This document shows positions 1-9,457 of a stretch of 64,000 bases of DNA, one piece after another; the stretch's first letter is position 1, and the number at the start of each line of letters is the position of its first letter. The notes under the pieces are model-generated. The model saw nothing but the letters and a program-made list of their open reading frames with translations. It was not told where the DNA came from and made no database searches. A program made the translations under genes and the position numbers. Source of the stretch: Pontibacter sp. HSC-36F09 (GTDB taxonomy: Bacteria > Bacteroidota > Bacteroidia > Cytophagales > Hymenobacteraceae); NCBI RefSeq assembly GCF_024171605.1, contig NZ_JALKAA010000002.1, positions 1 through 64,000 on the forward strand, in the 5' to 3' direction.

Positions 1-90
1 AGCACCTCTTCCCATCCCGAACAGAGAAGTTAAGCCCGGCTGCGCCGATGGTACTGGGGTCACACCCGGGAGAGTAGGTGGCCGCCAACC
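1..90 (+). rRNA. rrf: 5S ribosomal RNA, 3' part
   Basis: The window opens inside a 5S rRNA. The stretch CCGAACAGAGAAGTTAAGCC (19-38) is the conserved 5S core, and GGGAGAGTAGGTGGCCGCC (68-86) is the usual closing part that pairs with the missing 5' end. The 5' end lies outside the window. A perfect terminator hairpin follows at 101-134. The 3' end near 90 is estimated. The gene is presumably the last one of a 16S-23S-5S operon lying to the left. Confidence 0.93.
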
Positions 91-100
91 CCAACAACAG

Positions 101-134
101 ACAGCCCCTGCCTCTGCAAAGAGGCAGGGGCTGT
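101..134 (+). terminator. rRNA operon terminator hairpin
   Basis: A perfect 14-bp GC-rich stem (ACAGCCCCTGCCTC with its complement) closes a 6-nt loop just after the 5S rRNA. There is no long T run after it, so termination may depend on the stem itself. It would end the rRNA operon transcript. Confidence 0.8.
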
Positions 135-616
135 CGCCGTTTACACCAATACAGCACGAGGGGACAAGGAGCAAAGACCAGTAGGCGCTAGGGCAACAAA
201 AGCAGCAGGCCGGCATAGTCAACCACGTAGCGATGGGAGCAGAAGGAAGACCCAGCCGTGGCGTGCGGCGTTATTTCCCATGGGTATATATCAATTTTCC
301 TTTTCAGGTGTCTGTACAAGTTCTACTGTTCACACCGTGGAGAAGCTTCGGAATATGGATTTATAAGCCTTTGTACTTCTTATATAGCCGAAGTACTAGA
401 TCAGCGAAGGGTATCTCTCGCCCACCCAAACTCTTAATCTAAGAAGTCAATCCTAGTATGCTGTAATTATTATTATAAGTTGTAATGCTACTGTCACAGA
501 CTCATCTCTTACTTAAGGATATCCTCATGACCAAAACAAGAGCAGTATCTTCTATGCTGATGTGGATTCGAAATTAAAGCACGTTTATTATATAACGACT
601 TCTGTCAATATACCTG
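135..616. other. gene-poor spacer after the rRNA operon
   Basis: About 480 bases with no convincing gene. The only open frame, a 69-codon one at 233-442 on the plus strand, has no family resemblance and poor codon use. The second half (about 440-600) is AT-rich. One copy of TATACCTG lies at 609-616, next to the terminator. I see no tRNA, repeat or pseudogene here. Confidence 0.6.
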
Positions 617-655
617 AACAAAGAAGGCTGCCTAAAATGGGCAGCCTTCTTTGTT
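617..655. terminator. terminator hairpin downstream of the M16 gene
   Basis: A perfect 16-bp stem, AACAAAGAAGGCTGCC (617-632) against 640-655, with a 7-nt loop. Both sides are AT-rich, so it can work in either direction. It lies 35 bases past the stop of the minus-strand M16 homologue and most likely ends the porU-porV-M16 transcript. Confidence 0.75.
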
Positions 656-689
656 TGGATAGCATACATTGAAAATGATTAGGTCAGCA

Positions 690-1970
690 TCAGTCTGGCC
701 TTTTACCCGCAATGGCAGTCTTTAAGCTCTCCAGCCCTAGGTACTGCTTTGCGAGATCCCGTAGTTCTTCAGCCGTAACACCCCGAATGGTACTGATGTA
801 ATTGTTATAGTGTTCATAAGGTAGTTTATGTAACACAATGCGTTTATACCTGTCACCCTGTTCGAAGATAGTTGCTATGTCATTTAGAAATTTGCCCAGC
901 ATGTAACTCTTTACAGTTTGCAATTCTTCTTCCGGGACCAACTCTTCCTGTAACTGCTTTATCTCTTTCTGGATCTCTGCGATCGTTTTATCAGTCACTT
1001 GGTAGTTTACATCCGTACCGATGAAAAAAAGACTATCCTGCTCTTTCGGCGATATGGCCGAATAGATGCCATAGGTATAGCCTTTGTCCTCCCGGATATT
1101 GCGCATTAGCCTGGAACCAAAGTATCCGCCCAGTAGCTCATTTAACACGACCAGTTTATGGTAGTCCTCGTGTCCAATCAATGGGAACTGCCGGCCCAGC
1201 CGTATGGAGGATTGCAGGCTTTCTGGCATCAGCACAAAATCTTCTTGTCTGGCGATATTGCCACTCGGAACTGAAGGCTCACTTGGCGCTCCTGTTAATT
1301 GTAGCGTCGCAATTTCTTTTTCCAGAAATTTTTCCAATTCTTCGTCAATGGCGCCACAAGCAAAAACCTCCAGCTGGTCTGTGCTATACCTGCTCTTGTA
1401 GAAGTTTGCCAGTTCATCCTTTGCTATAGTATCCAGCGCATTCTCATCGAGACCGAATACATAAGGATGGGTTTCGCCATAAACAAGTTTTGTGAAGCTG
1501 TGTGTGGCCAGGTAATTATTCTTTTGGCGCTGTACCTTCAGGTTTTGCTTATTGCGTTTGCGTAGAAGCTCAAATTCCTCTGCCGGGAAAACCGGGTTCT
1601 GCAATACATCAAGCACCAAAGGTAATAGCTCTGGTACGTATTTGCTGAGGCAGTAGAGTGTAAACTCCGAGCGATCATAGCCATGGTTGTTCTCAAAGGA
1701 AGCCCCGTAGTATGCTACTTTTTCAGCGATTTGCTTAGCTGTGTAATTCTTGCTGCCTTCAAATAGCATCTTACCGGTCAGGTCAGCCAGGCCGGCACGG
1801 TCTTCATACCACTTGCCCGCCTTAAAAACAAAATCCAGCCTGATCACAGGCTGGGTTTCGCTTTTTATAAAATGCAGTCTGGCTCCGTTGCTTAAGTGAC
1901 TTACTTCAGCTATTTGTAGCGTGACTGCTTCTATTTCATGTATTTCTGGTGCTTTTGTTCTATCAAGCAT
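690..1970 (-). CDS. M16 family metallopeptidase homologue lacking the zinc site
   Basis: A 426-residue protein with the two-domain M16B (insulinase-like) layout. The zinc motif HxxEH of active members is replaced: the aligned segment (residues 60-72) reads GLADLTGKMLFEG, with no histidines and no catalytic Glu. The C-terminal half keeps the substrate-binding R/Y pair (R293, Y298 or Y300, in NIREDKGYTYG). That pattern is known for the non-catalytic subunit of M16B heterodimers, such as alpha-MPP, which needs an active partner. No active M16 gene lies in this window. There is no signal peptide, so a cytoplasmic site is likely. It follows porV by 14 bases and is probably co-transcribed with porU-porV. 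The family is clear; the lack of catalysis is inferred from the missing ligands. Confidence 0.85.
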   Translation of the reverse strand: MLDRTKAPEIHEIEAVTLQIAEVSHLSNGARLHFIKSETQPVIRLDFVFKAGKWYEDRAGLADLTGKMLFEGSKNYTAKQIAEKVAYYGASFENNHGYDRSEFTLYCLSKYVPELLPLVLDVLQNPVFPAEEFELLRKRNKQNLKVQRQKNNYLATHSFTKLVYGETHPYVFGLDENALDTIAKDELANFYKSRYSTDQLEVFACGAIDEELEKFLEKEIATLQLTGAPSEPSVPSGNIARQEDFVLMPESLQSSIRLGRQFPLIGHEDYHKLVVLNELLGGYFGSRLMRNIREDKGYTYGIYSAISPKEQDSLFFIGTDVNYQVTDKTIAEIQKEIKQLQEELVPEEELQTVKSYMLGKFLNDIATIFEQGDRYKRIVLHKLPYEHYNNYISTIRGVTAEELRDLAKQYLGLESLKTAIAGKRPD

Positions 1971-1984
1971 TCTGTAATTAGTTT

Positions 1985-3109
1985 TTAATCTAAGTTTAGC
2001 GACAAACTGAAACGGATGGTTTCAGCCAGGGGGTTACCCCTTTCGCTCGGAATCAGGTAGGCCGCGTCTATTCCAAATTTCTGGTAGCGCAATCCTACAC
2101 CTGTTGAGATATACTTTCTGTTTCCTTTCTCCGGATTTTCATAAAAATAACCAAGGCGCGCAGCGAACAGGTTGTTGTACCAGTACTCTATACCTCCGGA
2201 GAAATTGATCTCCTGCATCTCTTCACTAAAGCCGCCCGGTGCATCACCGAAGGAGGTAAAGATACCACTGATAACTGTCTGTGAGCTGTCAGCACCTGGC
2301 GATGGTACCAGCAGTTTGTTAGCATCCAGCACCAGGGTAAGGGAGTTGTACTGATCAAGGTTATACGTAATCGCTGTACCTAATTTCAGGTTAGTAGGCA
2401 GAAAATCTTTCTGGTCACCATTGGTATAGGCAATCTTGCCACCGATGTTAGAGATGTTCGCACCCAAACCCAAGTTCAGCGTCTGGGTAATATCGCGGTT
2501 GTAGTACACACCCACGTCCACAGCAGCTGTGTTGCCTGGCTTCGATTCGAAAGGAGAGGCACCGCCACCTATGGTCACGTTACCGGCCAGGTTGGAGCGG
2601 ATAAAGCGGGCGCCTATACCTAAGCTGAAATACTCGCTCAAGGCTTGTCCGTAGGCAACCGACAGGGCATACTCCTTAGGAGAAAACTCCGTGATGTCAT
2701 TGCCATTGGCGTCGATGAATTGTATATCACCAAGGTCAAAGTATAGTAGCGAAGCGGAAATAGCTGACGTCTCAGAAAGCTTTTTGTATCCTGAGAGGTA
2801 GCTGAGCGACATATCGTCTACAATGTTGCGCAACCAGGGAGAATAAGAAAAACTTACGCTCATGTCATTCTGCACAAAGCCTAATTTGGCTGGGTTCCAG
2901 TGTGGTGCGTTCGCATCCGGGCTAAGGGCAACACCTGCATCACCCAAACCGGCAGACCGTGCATCAGGCGCTACTGTCAGGATCGGAACGGCAGTGGTTA
3001 CAGTGCGTGAATCCTGTCCAATGGTAGATGTTTGTGCTGATGCAAAGTGCACTGAGAAGAATGCAGCCACAAATGCAGTGGCTTTTACAAGTAAATTTTT
3101 CTTATACAT
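1985..3109 (-). CDS. porV: T9SS outer-membrane protein PorV (LptO)
   Basis: A 374-residue beta-barrel protein of the PorV family (related to FadL). A signal peptide covers about residues 1-25, with a cleavage site ending ASA. The N-terminal mature part holds the typical PorV stretch (TAVPILTVAPDARSAGLGDA, then DANAPHWNPAKL). PorV binds T9SS cargo by its C-terminal domain after it leaves the SprA channel and hands it to the sortase PorU at the cell surface. The gene sits directly downstream of porU on the same strand (49-base gap), an arrangement common in Bacteroidota, so the two partners are probably made from one transcript. Length and motifs are normal for the family. Confidence 0.95.
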   Translation of the reverse strand: MYKKNLLVKATAFVAAFFSVHFASAQTSTIGQDSRTVTTAVPILTVAPDARSAGLGDAGVALSPDANAPHWNPAKLGFVQNDMSVSFSYSPWLRNIVDDMSLSYLSGYKKLSETSAISASLLYFDLGDIQFIDANGNDITEFSPKEYALSVAYGQALSEYFSLGIGARFIRSNLAGNVTIGGGASPFESKPGNTAAVDVGVYYNRDITQTLNLGLGANISNIGGKIAYTNGDQKDFLPTNLKLGTAITYNLDQYNSLTLVLDANKLLVPSPGADSSQTVISGIFTSFGDAPGGFSEEMQEINFSGGIEYWYNNLFAARLGYFYENPEKGNRKYISTGVGLRYQKFGIDAAYLIPSERGNPLAETIRFSLSLNLD

Positions 3110-3158
3110 ATAGAGGGTGTTGATGCAAAATCAAATATAGAAATATTATAGGATTTTA

Positions 3159-6100
3159 CTAATTCAAGAGCACAAGTTTCTCAAAACTTGTAGCCGTTGC
3201 TCCATCATACTGAGAACGTACAATGATTCGGTAAACGTATACGCCGCGGGCTAATGTACTGTTAAATTCGTCTTTTCCGTTCCAGGTTATCTCAGACAAG
3301 TGCGACTTACTGGTATTGCTTGTGCCTTGCAGCGTCTTCACCAATTGTCCTGATACGGTAAATATCTGTATATGGATATCTAAGTTTTCGCCTGCTCTGT
3401 TATGGTCGAAATGAAACGTCGTGTTTGTTGAAAAGGGGTTCGGGTAATTCAGCAGCTGCGTGATGGTCAGCTTTTCGTTGTTGGACACGATAAACTCCAG
3501 CCGCTCTTCAGCTGAATTGTTGTGCGTGTCCCAAGCCTTGAGCGACAAAGTATGCCGACCTTCCGGTAGATCTTTAAACGGATAACGAATAGTGCCGGAC
3601 TGGTAACTGTCGCGGTCTGAGGTATAGTAATCGTTCAGCACTATGGCGTGTTCAGTGCCTTTATCCAGTATAGTGAGCATCTCGTGGCCTGATCCTATAC
3701 CTGCTGTGTTCAGCCCGCTTACGTCGAATAGCCTGGCCAGCAATAACGGATTCTGGCTTGTGGTACTACCAGATACAAATGACTCGTCATCCATGAACAG
3801 CTTGACCACAGGAGGCATGTTGTCCATGGCTATACCTGTGGCAGTGCCTCCTAGCACAATGGTTGTGTCGGCTCCCATGGCGTCGTGTGCCGCACTGCTG
3901 GCGTACAGGCTGATCTTGCCAGCCCCGTAGCGATGATCGATGTCTTTGGGAACAACAAAGCTTAGCTCAAAAGCGCCGGATTTTACGGAGGCTTGCCCAT
4001 TATACACCATGTTCTCGCGCAGCTGGACAGGTATAGGTTGCTTGCCGCCGGGTATAGCCGGCTCGCCTGTGCGCTCTGGGGTATTGTCGCCGAGGGTACG
4101 GCGGGTAGCTGGTTTCTCGAAAATGGTGATGTGCAAAGTGCCTTCAAAATCTGTGGCAGTGCTTCCGTCTGCATTGGTTACCACACCCTTCATATTTACC
4201 CTGCCCAGCGCTCCGAGGGTATCGGAGGAAGCTTGTCGGCCATTAATTTGGGTGATGCGGGTTTGTAAATGCGGATAGGCCAGTTGCTGTGAGGGATCAG
4301 CCAGGAGCGTAAAATTCCGGTTATTCACACCTCTTGAGCCACCTGTCTCTGTCAGGCTACTGTTTTTGGTGAGTCGCACGACATCTCCCAGTCGGGGCAT
4401 CCGACCGTTAATCGGGTGGAGGGCTGCTTTGAAGAAATTGCGGTTGAGCACCCGGTTATCGTTTGAGAAAGCGGGACGTGTAGTGGTTAGCAGGCCTATG
4501 GCCCCGGCCTGCGGATTCAACAGCGCGAGTTCAGCGCCAGAAGCACGTCTTGGGTCGTCGTAGCGGCCAAATTCGCAAGTAGCGGTCAGCAGAAAGGTCA
4601 ACCGGTCTTTGTTACGCCAATTGTTTATCTGAGGTGCTGTCAGAATCTGTTCCCAGGCCCAACTGACTTCGTTGCCATGCCCGGTGTAGTTGACGATCAG
4701 TGATCCCTGCTCCACCGCTTTGTCAACTGCAGCGACGGCTGCAGGAGCCTGTTGCCTGTTGCCAACGGTTTGTTGCGGGTGTAGGTCCAGGTATACCTTG
4801 TTGGGGTTGTAGTTGATGTGCTCACGCTCCAGGTAGCTGCTCAGGAACTCGGCGTCGTTCAGGTGCTCGTTATAGTCACCGTCGTCGGCCACAAAAGTCA
4901 CCTGGCTGCGCCACTTCCCGAAGTGCCCCGGGCTATCGTAAGCGATGATCTTGTCGACCATGGTAGCGGCTTCTGCTGGTGTCTTGACAGGCAACCGGCC
5001 TATGCCAATGTCGAGCAGGTGGTCGCCTGTGCTGTTCTCGGCCCATTCGCCTTCCTCCGCATCCAGAAAGCCGTAGTAGTCTTCAGAAGAATAGCTGCTG
5101 ATGGGGTGCAGCGATTGCCGGGACTGGTACACGGACACAAAATTCGTGTTGCTAGGCAGTCGGTTTTTGTAATCATAAGACGCATCGCCAAAGAGCAATA
5201 GGTAGATCACATCGTCGCCCTGCTTGCTGCTGCGGTTGTAGACCATGCGCATGTAGTCACGTATGGCCGTCACATCCTGAGCGCCTGAAGAAAACTCGTT
5301 GTATACCTGCGTGGTGGTGACGACTGCTACCTGCAGGTGGCTGTGCTGCTGACGGTGCGCTGCCAGTCGGGCGGCCTCCTGCAGAAAACGGGGATGGGTC
5401 AGGATAACCAGGTCGAGGCGGCCGTCGAGGTTGTGGCTGTGCAGATCCTGGTTGGCTACCTTGCCAAAGGCTTTGGGTTTGAGGCCGGTGTTGTTCTTAA
5501 AAGCCACAAACTCCCGTAGCACTTCAGTTGGAGCACTAAAAAGCAGATCTGCGCCTGAGGTGGTGGTTTGCTGCACAATAGGTCGCAGCGGGTCCGTCAC
5601 GTCCCATACCTGTGTGGTGGCAGCCGTGCCTGCTAAACGAAAAGTACTCACCGGATTGGCCATACTGGCGATAGACCGAAAGCTTGTCTGGTCGCCGTAG
5701 AGCCTGAGCTGACGTTCGTAGTTGACTGTCAGGTAATTCAGGAAACCAAGGGCTGTGGCGTTGCTGCCTGTGCTGAAGCTGATGCCTACCTTTAATTCTT
5801 TCGGTTGCCCAAGTTGCTGCTGGTTTAAGGTATAGGTGCTGATGCTGTTGATTCCTTCCGGATGATAAGGAAAAGTGCCACGCCCGCTAATCGTTTGTGT
5901 GCCCAGTGTTTGGTCATTGAGGCGCAAGGTATAGGAACTCTCCGCCGAGGAGTTGGCCATCAGGAAAGCCGTGAGTTGAACTTCTGAGCCCGGCACCAGG
6001 TCCGATACAGGCAGGCTAATTTCGCGGGAGGTCGTAAAAGCGCTGAAATCTTCGCCATACCATTCCCGGCCGGAGTACACCATGTTCTTCAGGTCACGCT

Positions 6101-6752
6101 CATGGTAGAGCCGCTCATTGTAGCTGTTGATAGTTTGGCCTGAACCGCTTGCCTGGCCGCTATCGCTTACCCGCAGGCCTTTGCCTGCCCCGACGCGAAT
6201 AAAGTAATAAGCGGTATCCGAGTAGATGTTGTGGCTGTGCCGAAAAGCTGGGTTATCTCCCGTGTGCTGCCAGGTATGAGGCCCCTGCGCATAAAACAAC
6301 GCATAATCTGCCTCGTCGAAGCGCCCGTCGGTTTCACCTGCCACCAAGATGGCATTTTCCGCGAGATCTTCAGGGCGAGGTACATTGTTTGGTTGCGGGA
6401 GCATGCCACCTCCGTTCCCGAACAGCTGTAGCGTGCGCGGATCAAGCTGTTGGGTATTGATGCCTAGCGACTGCAGTAGCGCCTTGTCGATGCGGTGTAT
6501 ACCTGACCCGGTTACACCGATCTTATACCAGTTGCCTGTGCTGAGCACCGACGAAGTGGCAAATTTGCTTTGAGTATTTTCTGTGCTCTGGGTAGAGTGA
6601 GATGCTTGCGCTGCACTTTGCCTTTGCTGTGTGGCTGTTATACCTCCCTGTGCCCTTGCATGAGGGGCTAGCAGGTTGCAGCCAATTAGCAGATAGGTAT
6701 ACAGCAGAGGAAAAATCCGCATGGCAGGCGCAGGTAAATGAAAGGATAACAC
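3159..6752 (-). CDS. porU: type IX secretion sortase PorU
   Basis: A 1197-residue C25 (gingipain-type) cysteine peptidase. The catalytic His is H692 (VNYTGHGNEVSW) and the catalytic Cys is C726 (LTATCEFGRYDD). A signal segment is at residues 1-34. The N-terminal half is a beta-rich pro/Ig-like region. The C-terminus (from about residue 1110, LLNYPNPFSTNTTFHF, ending YRIIVRSQ...FEKLVLLN) is a T9SS type-A-like domain. PorU cuts sorting domains from T9SS cargo and links the cargo to surface lipopolysaccharide. It acts on the outer face of the outer membrane with PorV, encoded next to it. As in known PorU proteins, the terminal domain is probably retained rather than removed. Length and active site are normal. 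Confidence 0.95.
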   Translation of the reverse strand: MLSFHLPAPAMRIFPLLYTYLLIGCNLLAPHARAQGGITATQQRQSAAQASHSTQSTENTQSKFATSSVLSTGNWYKIGVTGSGIHRIDKALLQSLGINTQQLDPRTLQLFGNGGGMLPQPNNVPRPEDLAENAILVAGETDGRFDEADYALFYAQGPHTWQHTGDNPAFRHSHNIYSDTAYYFIRVGAGKGLRVSDSGQASGSGQTINSYNERLYHERDLKNMVYSGREWYGEDFSAFTTSREISLPVSDLVPGSEVQLTAFLMANSSAESSYTLRLNDQTLGTQTISGRGTFPYHPEGINSISTYTLNQQQLGQPKELKVGISFSTGSNATALGFLNYLTVNYERQLRLYGDQTSFRSIASMANPVSTFRLAGTAATTQVWDVTDPLRPIVQQTTTSGADLLFSAPTEVLREFVAFKNNTGLKPKAFGKVANQDLHSHNLDGRLDLVILTHPRFLQEAARLAAHRQQHSHLQVAVVTTTQVYNEFSSGAQDVTAIRDYMRMVYNRSSKQGDDVIYLLLFGDASYDYKNRLPSNTNFVSVYQSRQSLHPISSYSSEDYYGFLDAEEGEWAENSTGDHLLDIGIGRLPVKTPAEAATMVDKIIAYDSPGHFGKWRSQVTFVADDGDYNEHLNDAEFLSSYLEREHINYNPNKVYLDLHPQQTVGNRQQAPAAVAAVDKAVEQGSLIVNYTGHGNEVSWAWEQILTAPQINNWRNKDRLTFLLTATCEFGRYDDPRRASGAELALLNPQAGAIGLLTTTRPAFSNDNRVLNRNFFKAALHPINGRMPRLGDVVRLTKNSSLTETGGSRGVNNRNFTLLADPSQQLAYPHLQTRITQINGRQASSDTLGALGRVNMKGVVTNADGSTATDFEGTLHITIFEKPATRRTLGDNTPERTGEPAIPGGKQPIPVQLRENMVYNGQASVKSGAFELSFVVPKDIDHRYGAGKISLYASSAAHDAMGADTTIVLGGTATGIAMDNMPPVVKLFMDDESFVSGSTTSQNPLLLARLFDVSGLNTAGIGSGHEMLTILDKGTEHAIVLNDYYTSDRDSYQSGTIRYPFKDLPEGRHTLSLKAWDTHNNSAEERLEFIVSNNEKLTITQLLNYPNPFSTNTTFHFDHNRAGENLDIHIQIFTVSGQLVKTLQGTSNTSKSHLSEITWNGKDEFNSTLARGVYVYRIIVRSQYDGATATSFEKLVLLN

Positions 6753-6910
6753 GCTTTCTAAATTTACAGAAGATTATCCTTTCAGCTAAATAATTCGGCG
6801 ATAATTGCAGTTACGGAGCGGGCGGGGATTTGGCTGTCAGTTGTTGCAAGGCGTATACCTTAGCCCTGCTATACCTGCTTTTGCTTTAAGTTAATCCTGC
6901 AGTATACCCT

Positions 6911-7633
6911 CTACTCCAGCGGAGAATTTGAAGGGACAGGCGTTTTTTTGAAGATCGACAAGACAACGTAAAGCACGATGATCAGCGGTATGGCGGCGAA
7001 TTTTGCGAGCGCTAACAAAATAACGGAGATACCCAGGAAAATGAAGCGGATAGAGTTGTCTTTCCAGGTCAGGTTCTTGAATTTGAGCGCAAACAAGGGC
7101 AGTTCCGCCACCAGCAGGTATGAGAAAATGACCGTTACCGCCAGCAGAAAATAAGGGTTCAGGATGATGTTGTCGTACAGATTGCCGGAGGTGGCCAGTA
7201 TAAGCGGCAGCGAACCGATGAACATGGAGCAGGCCGGCGTCGGCACACCGATAAAGGACTCAGCTTGGCGCGTATCAATGTTGAATTTGGCCAGGCGCAG
7301 TGCCGAGAAGATCGTGATCAGGAAACCAAAGAAAGGTAAAATATCAGCTGGTATACCTAGCACAGAAGCTTCGGCCTGCGATAACAGCCCAAACATAATA
7401 GCGCCCGGTGCGGCTCCAAACGAAACCATGTCTGCCAGCGAGTCGAGTTGCTTTCCAATCTCGGAGTAAGCATTCAGCACACGGGCTATCATACCGTCCA
7501 TAAAATCGAAAATAGCTGCTATACCTATAAGGTAGGCGGCATATTCAAGCCGGAAGTTAAAGGCAAAATATAGCGCCAGGCAACCGCAAAACAAATTGAT
7601 GCACGTGATGGCGTTAGGTATGTGTTTTTTCAT
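6911..7633 (-). CDS. pssA: CDP-diacylglycerol--serine O-phosphatidyltransferase
   Basis: A 240-residue membrane enzyme that makes phosphatidylserine from CDP-diacylglycerol and L-serine, the first step towards phosphatidylethanolamine. It has the complete CDP-alcohol phosphotransferase signature: D46 G47, A50 R51, G60, D64 and D68 in the spacing DG-x2-AR-x8-G-x3-D-x3-D. Several hydrophobic segments follow, as expected for an integral membrane protein. It lies 8 bases downstream of the metallo-hydrolase gene and is probably in the same transcript. The 158-base gap to porU contains two TATACCT copies and a TATACCC but no other feature that I recognise. Confidence 0.92.
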   Translation of the reverse strand: MKKHIPNAITCINLFCGCLALYFAFNFRLEYAAYLIGIAAIFDFMDGMIARVLNAYSEIGKQLDSLADMVSFGAAPGAIMFGLLSQAEASVLGIPADILPFFGFLITIFSALRLAKFNIDTRQAESFIGVPTPACSMFIGSLPLILATSGNLYDNIILNPYFLLAVTVIFSYLLVAELPLFALKFKNLTWKDNSIRFIFLGISVILLALAKFAAIPLIIVLYVVLSIFKKTPVPSNSPLE

Positions 7634-7641
7634 CCGGAGGG

Positions 7642-8280
7642 CTAGCGCAGAAATGGGTTATACTTTTTTTCGTACGCAATGGTGGTTTCAGGTCCGTGAC
7701 CCGGGTATACCACGGTGTCATCCGGCAGCGTAAATAATTTGGTTCTGATGCTGTTGATCAGAGTGTCGAAGTCGCCGCCAGGCAAGTCGGTGCGGCCAAT
7801 GCTGCCCTTAAAGAGCACATCGCCTCCGATGCATACCTTGTCAGCCGCGCTGTAGAACACCACATGGCCGGGTGCGTGTCCGGGGGCAAATAGAATCTGA
7901 AGCTCGGAGTTGCCAAACGTAATGGTGTCGCCTTCCTTCAGGTAATTGGTAGAGGCTTCTATCCCGCTGTACATTTGAAAGCCATAATTCGGGGCGTATA
8001 CCGGTACTGAGCGCAGCGTCTGCAGTTCATCTTCGTGTATCTCCAGCTCCACCTTGTAGGTATCAGCCACAAACCTGTTGCCCAGCACATGGTCGATGTG
8101 GCAATGGGTGTTGAGCAGGCGTACTACTTTCAGATCGTTTGCTTCGATGTAGCGCTTTAGTTCTTGCTGTTCGGTTAGCTCATAGCAACCAGGGTCTACC
8201 ACCACGCACTCCTTGGTGTCGTCGTGCAGCAGGTATGTGTTTTCCTGGAAGGGGTTAAATGTAAGGCAGGTAACGTTCAT
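7642..8280 (-). CDS. MBL-fold metallo-hydrolase, glyoxalase-II-like
   Basis: A 212-residue metallo-beta-lactamase-fold hydrolase. The zinc motif is H59-C-H61-I-D63-H64, followed by GHAPGHVVFY and a C-terminal PGHGPETT, the pattern of small glyoxalase II-like proteins (YcbL type). It probably cleaves a thioester such as a hydroxyacyl-thiol, but the substrate is not known. The frame stays open 111 bases further upstream, which would overlap the divergent oxidoreductase gene. I place the start at 8280 because the family begins with MNVTCLTFNPF and GAGAAG precedes that ATG. The 81-base gap to the divergent gene must hold both promoters. Confidence 0.88.
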   Translation of the reverse strand: MNVTCLTFNPFQENTYLLHDDTKECVVVDPGCYELTEQQELKRYIEANDLKVVRLLNTHCHIDHVLGNRFVADTYKVELEIHEDELQTLRSVPVYAPNYGFQMYSGIEASTNYLKEGDTITFGNSELQILFAPGHAPGHVVFYSAADKVCIGGDVLFKGSIGRTDLPGGDFDTLINSIRTKLFTLPDDTVVYPGHGPETTIAYEKKYNPFLR

Positions 8281-8361
8281 GTTCTTCTCGTTCACAGGGC
8301 GCGGGCCCACAAATTCGGCTTCTAAGTTACGAACTTCAGGCGTAAGTCGTAAATTGCCTGT

Positions 8362-9453
8362 ATGAATTATGACTTCGTAGTCGTGGGGCATGGCATTGCC
8401 GGCGCCACACTGGCCTATACCTTACGCAAACAGGGCCAGCAGGTGCTGGTGATCGACGAACCCAAAGCCAACTCCGCCTCCCGTGTAGCGGCCGGACTCG
8501 TAAACCCGGTGGCGGGCAAGCGTTTCGCCAAGTCCTGGCTCGTGGATACGCTGCTTCCTTATGCCGACAGCTTTTACGACGAACTGGAGGCTCGATTCGA
8601 ACAGCAGCTTTTCATACATAAACCGATCTACAAAGTATTCTCTACCATAGAGGAGCAGAACAACTGGATGGCCAAAAGCGCCGAAGGCAACTGGAGCGAG
8701 TACATCGGCGCCACCTATACCCAAAGCACCGGACAGGATGCTTCTATACAGGACCCATTCGGCGGCATCATGATCAGGAAAGGCGGTTACCTGCGCATTG
8801 CCGATACACTGGACCTGTTGCTGCAAGCCTTGGAACAGGATAATGCGCTGCTACCGGAGCGTTTTGAGATAGAACAATTGCAACTGACGGAGCAAGGTAT
8901 AGCTTACAAAAACATAACAGCAAGGCATCTGGTTTTCTGTGAAGGCTGGCAGGCTGTCAACAATCCGTACTTTAGCTGGTTGCCGCTGCAGCCTACCAAA
9001 GGCGAGGTGCTGAAAGTGCAAACACAGGATTTTAACCCGGAGTGCATCTATAATAAAGCCGTTTACGTTGTTCCGGTAGGAGAGGGCCGCTTTAAGATTG
9101 GGGCCACCTACAACTGGCGCCAACCCGACGAGCTTCCAACCTCCGAAGGCAAGGATGAGTTAAGCGAGCGCTTTGAGCAGATTACCACACAAACTTACCA
9201 GGTGAGCAAGCACTGGGCCGGTATAAGGCCTGCCGTGCGCGACCGCCGTCCGCTTGTTGGGCGGCATCCGGAGTATACACAACTGAGCGTGTTCAACGGG
9301 ATGGGGTCTAAAGGCGTGCTGATGGCGCCATACCTGGCTGATGTGTTTGCCAAAGCATTGATTGGAGGGGGAGAAATACTGCCGGACGTACACATTTCGA
9401 GATATTATTCGTTATATTACGACTACATAAAACACCATAACCCTGAACTCTAA
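8362..9453 (+). CDS. FAD-dependent oxidoreductase, DAO family
   Basis: A 363-residue flavoprotein. It opens with the dinucleotide-binding GxGxxG (G9, G11, G14 in VVVGHGIAGATL), followed by the acidic end of strand 2 (VIDE) and then ASRVAAGLVNPVAGKRF. The C-terminus has GIRPAVRDRRPLVGRH and FNGMGSKGVLMAP, typical of the D-amino-acid/glycine oxidase (DadA/ThiO-like) superfamily. It would oxidise an amine or amino acid; the substrate cannot be told. It is soluble with no signal peptide. It is divergent from the MBL hydrolase and 4 bases ahead of the next plus-strand gene, so those two are likely co-transcribed. Confidence 0.87.
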   Translation: MNYDFVVVGHGIAGATLAYTLRKQGQQVLVIDEPKANSASRVAAGLVNPVAGKRFAKSWLVDTLLPYADSFYDELEARFEQQLFIHKPIYKVFSTIEEQNNWMAKSAEGNWSEYIGATYTQSTGQDASIQDPFGGIMIRKGGYLRIADTLDLLLQALEQDNALLPERFEIEQLQLTEQGIAYKNITARHLVFCEGWQAVNNPYFSWLPLQPTKGEVLKVQTQDFNPECIYNKAVYVVPVGEGRFKIGATYNWRQPDELPTSEGKDELSERFEQITTQTYQVSKHWAGIRPAVRDRRPLVGRHPEYTQLSVFNGMGSKGVLMAPYLADVFAKALIGGGEILPDVHISRYYSLYYDYIKHHNPEL

Positions 9454-9457
9454 GCGC

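Noticed and set aside
233-442. 69-codon open frame after the 5S rRNA
   Set aside because: No family resemblance, no signal or domain, unusual composition, and it lies in an rRNA flanking spacer.
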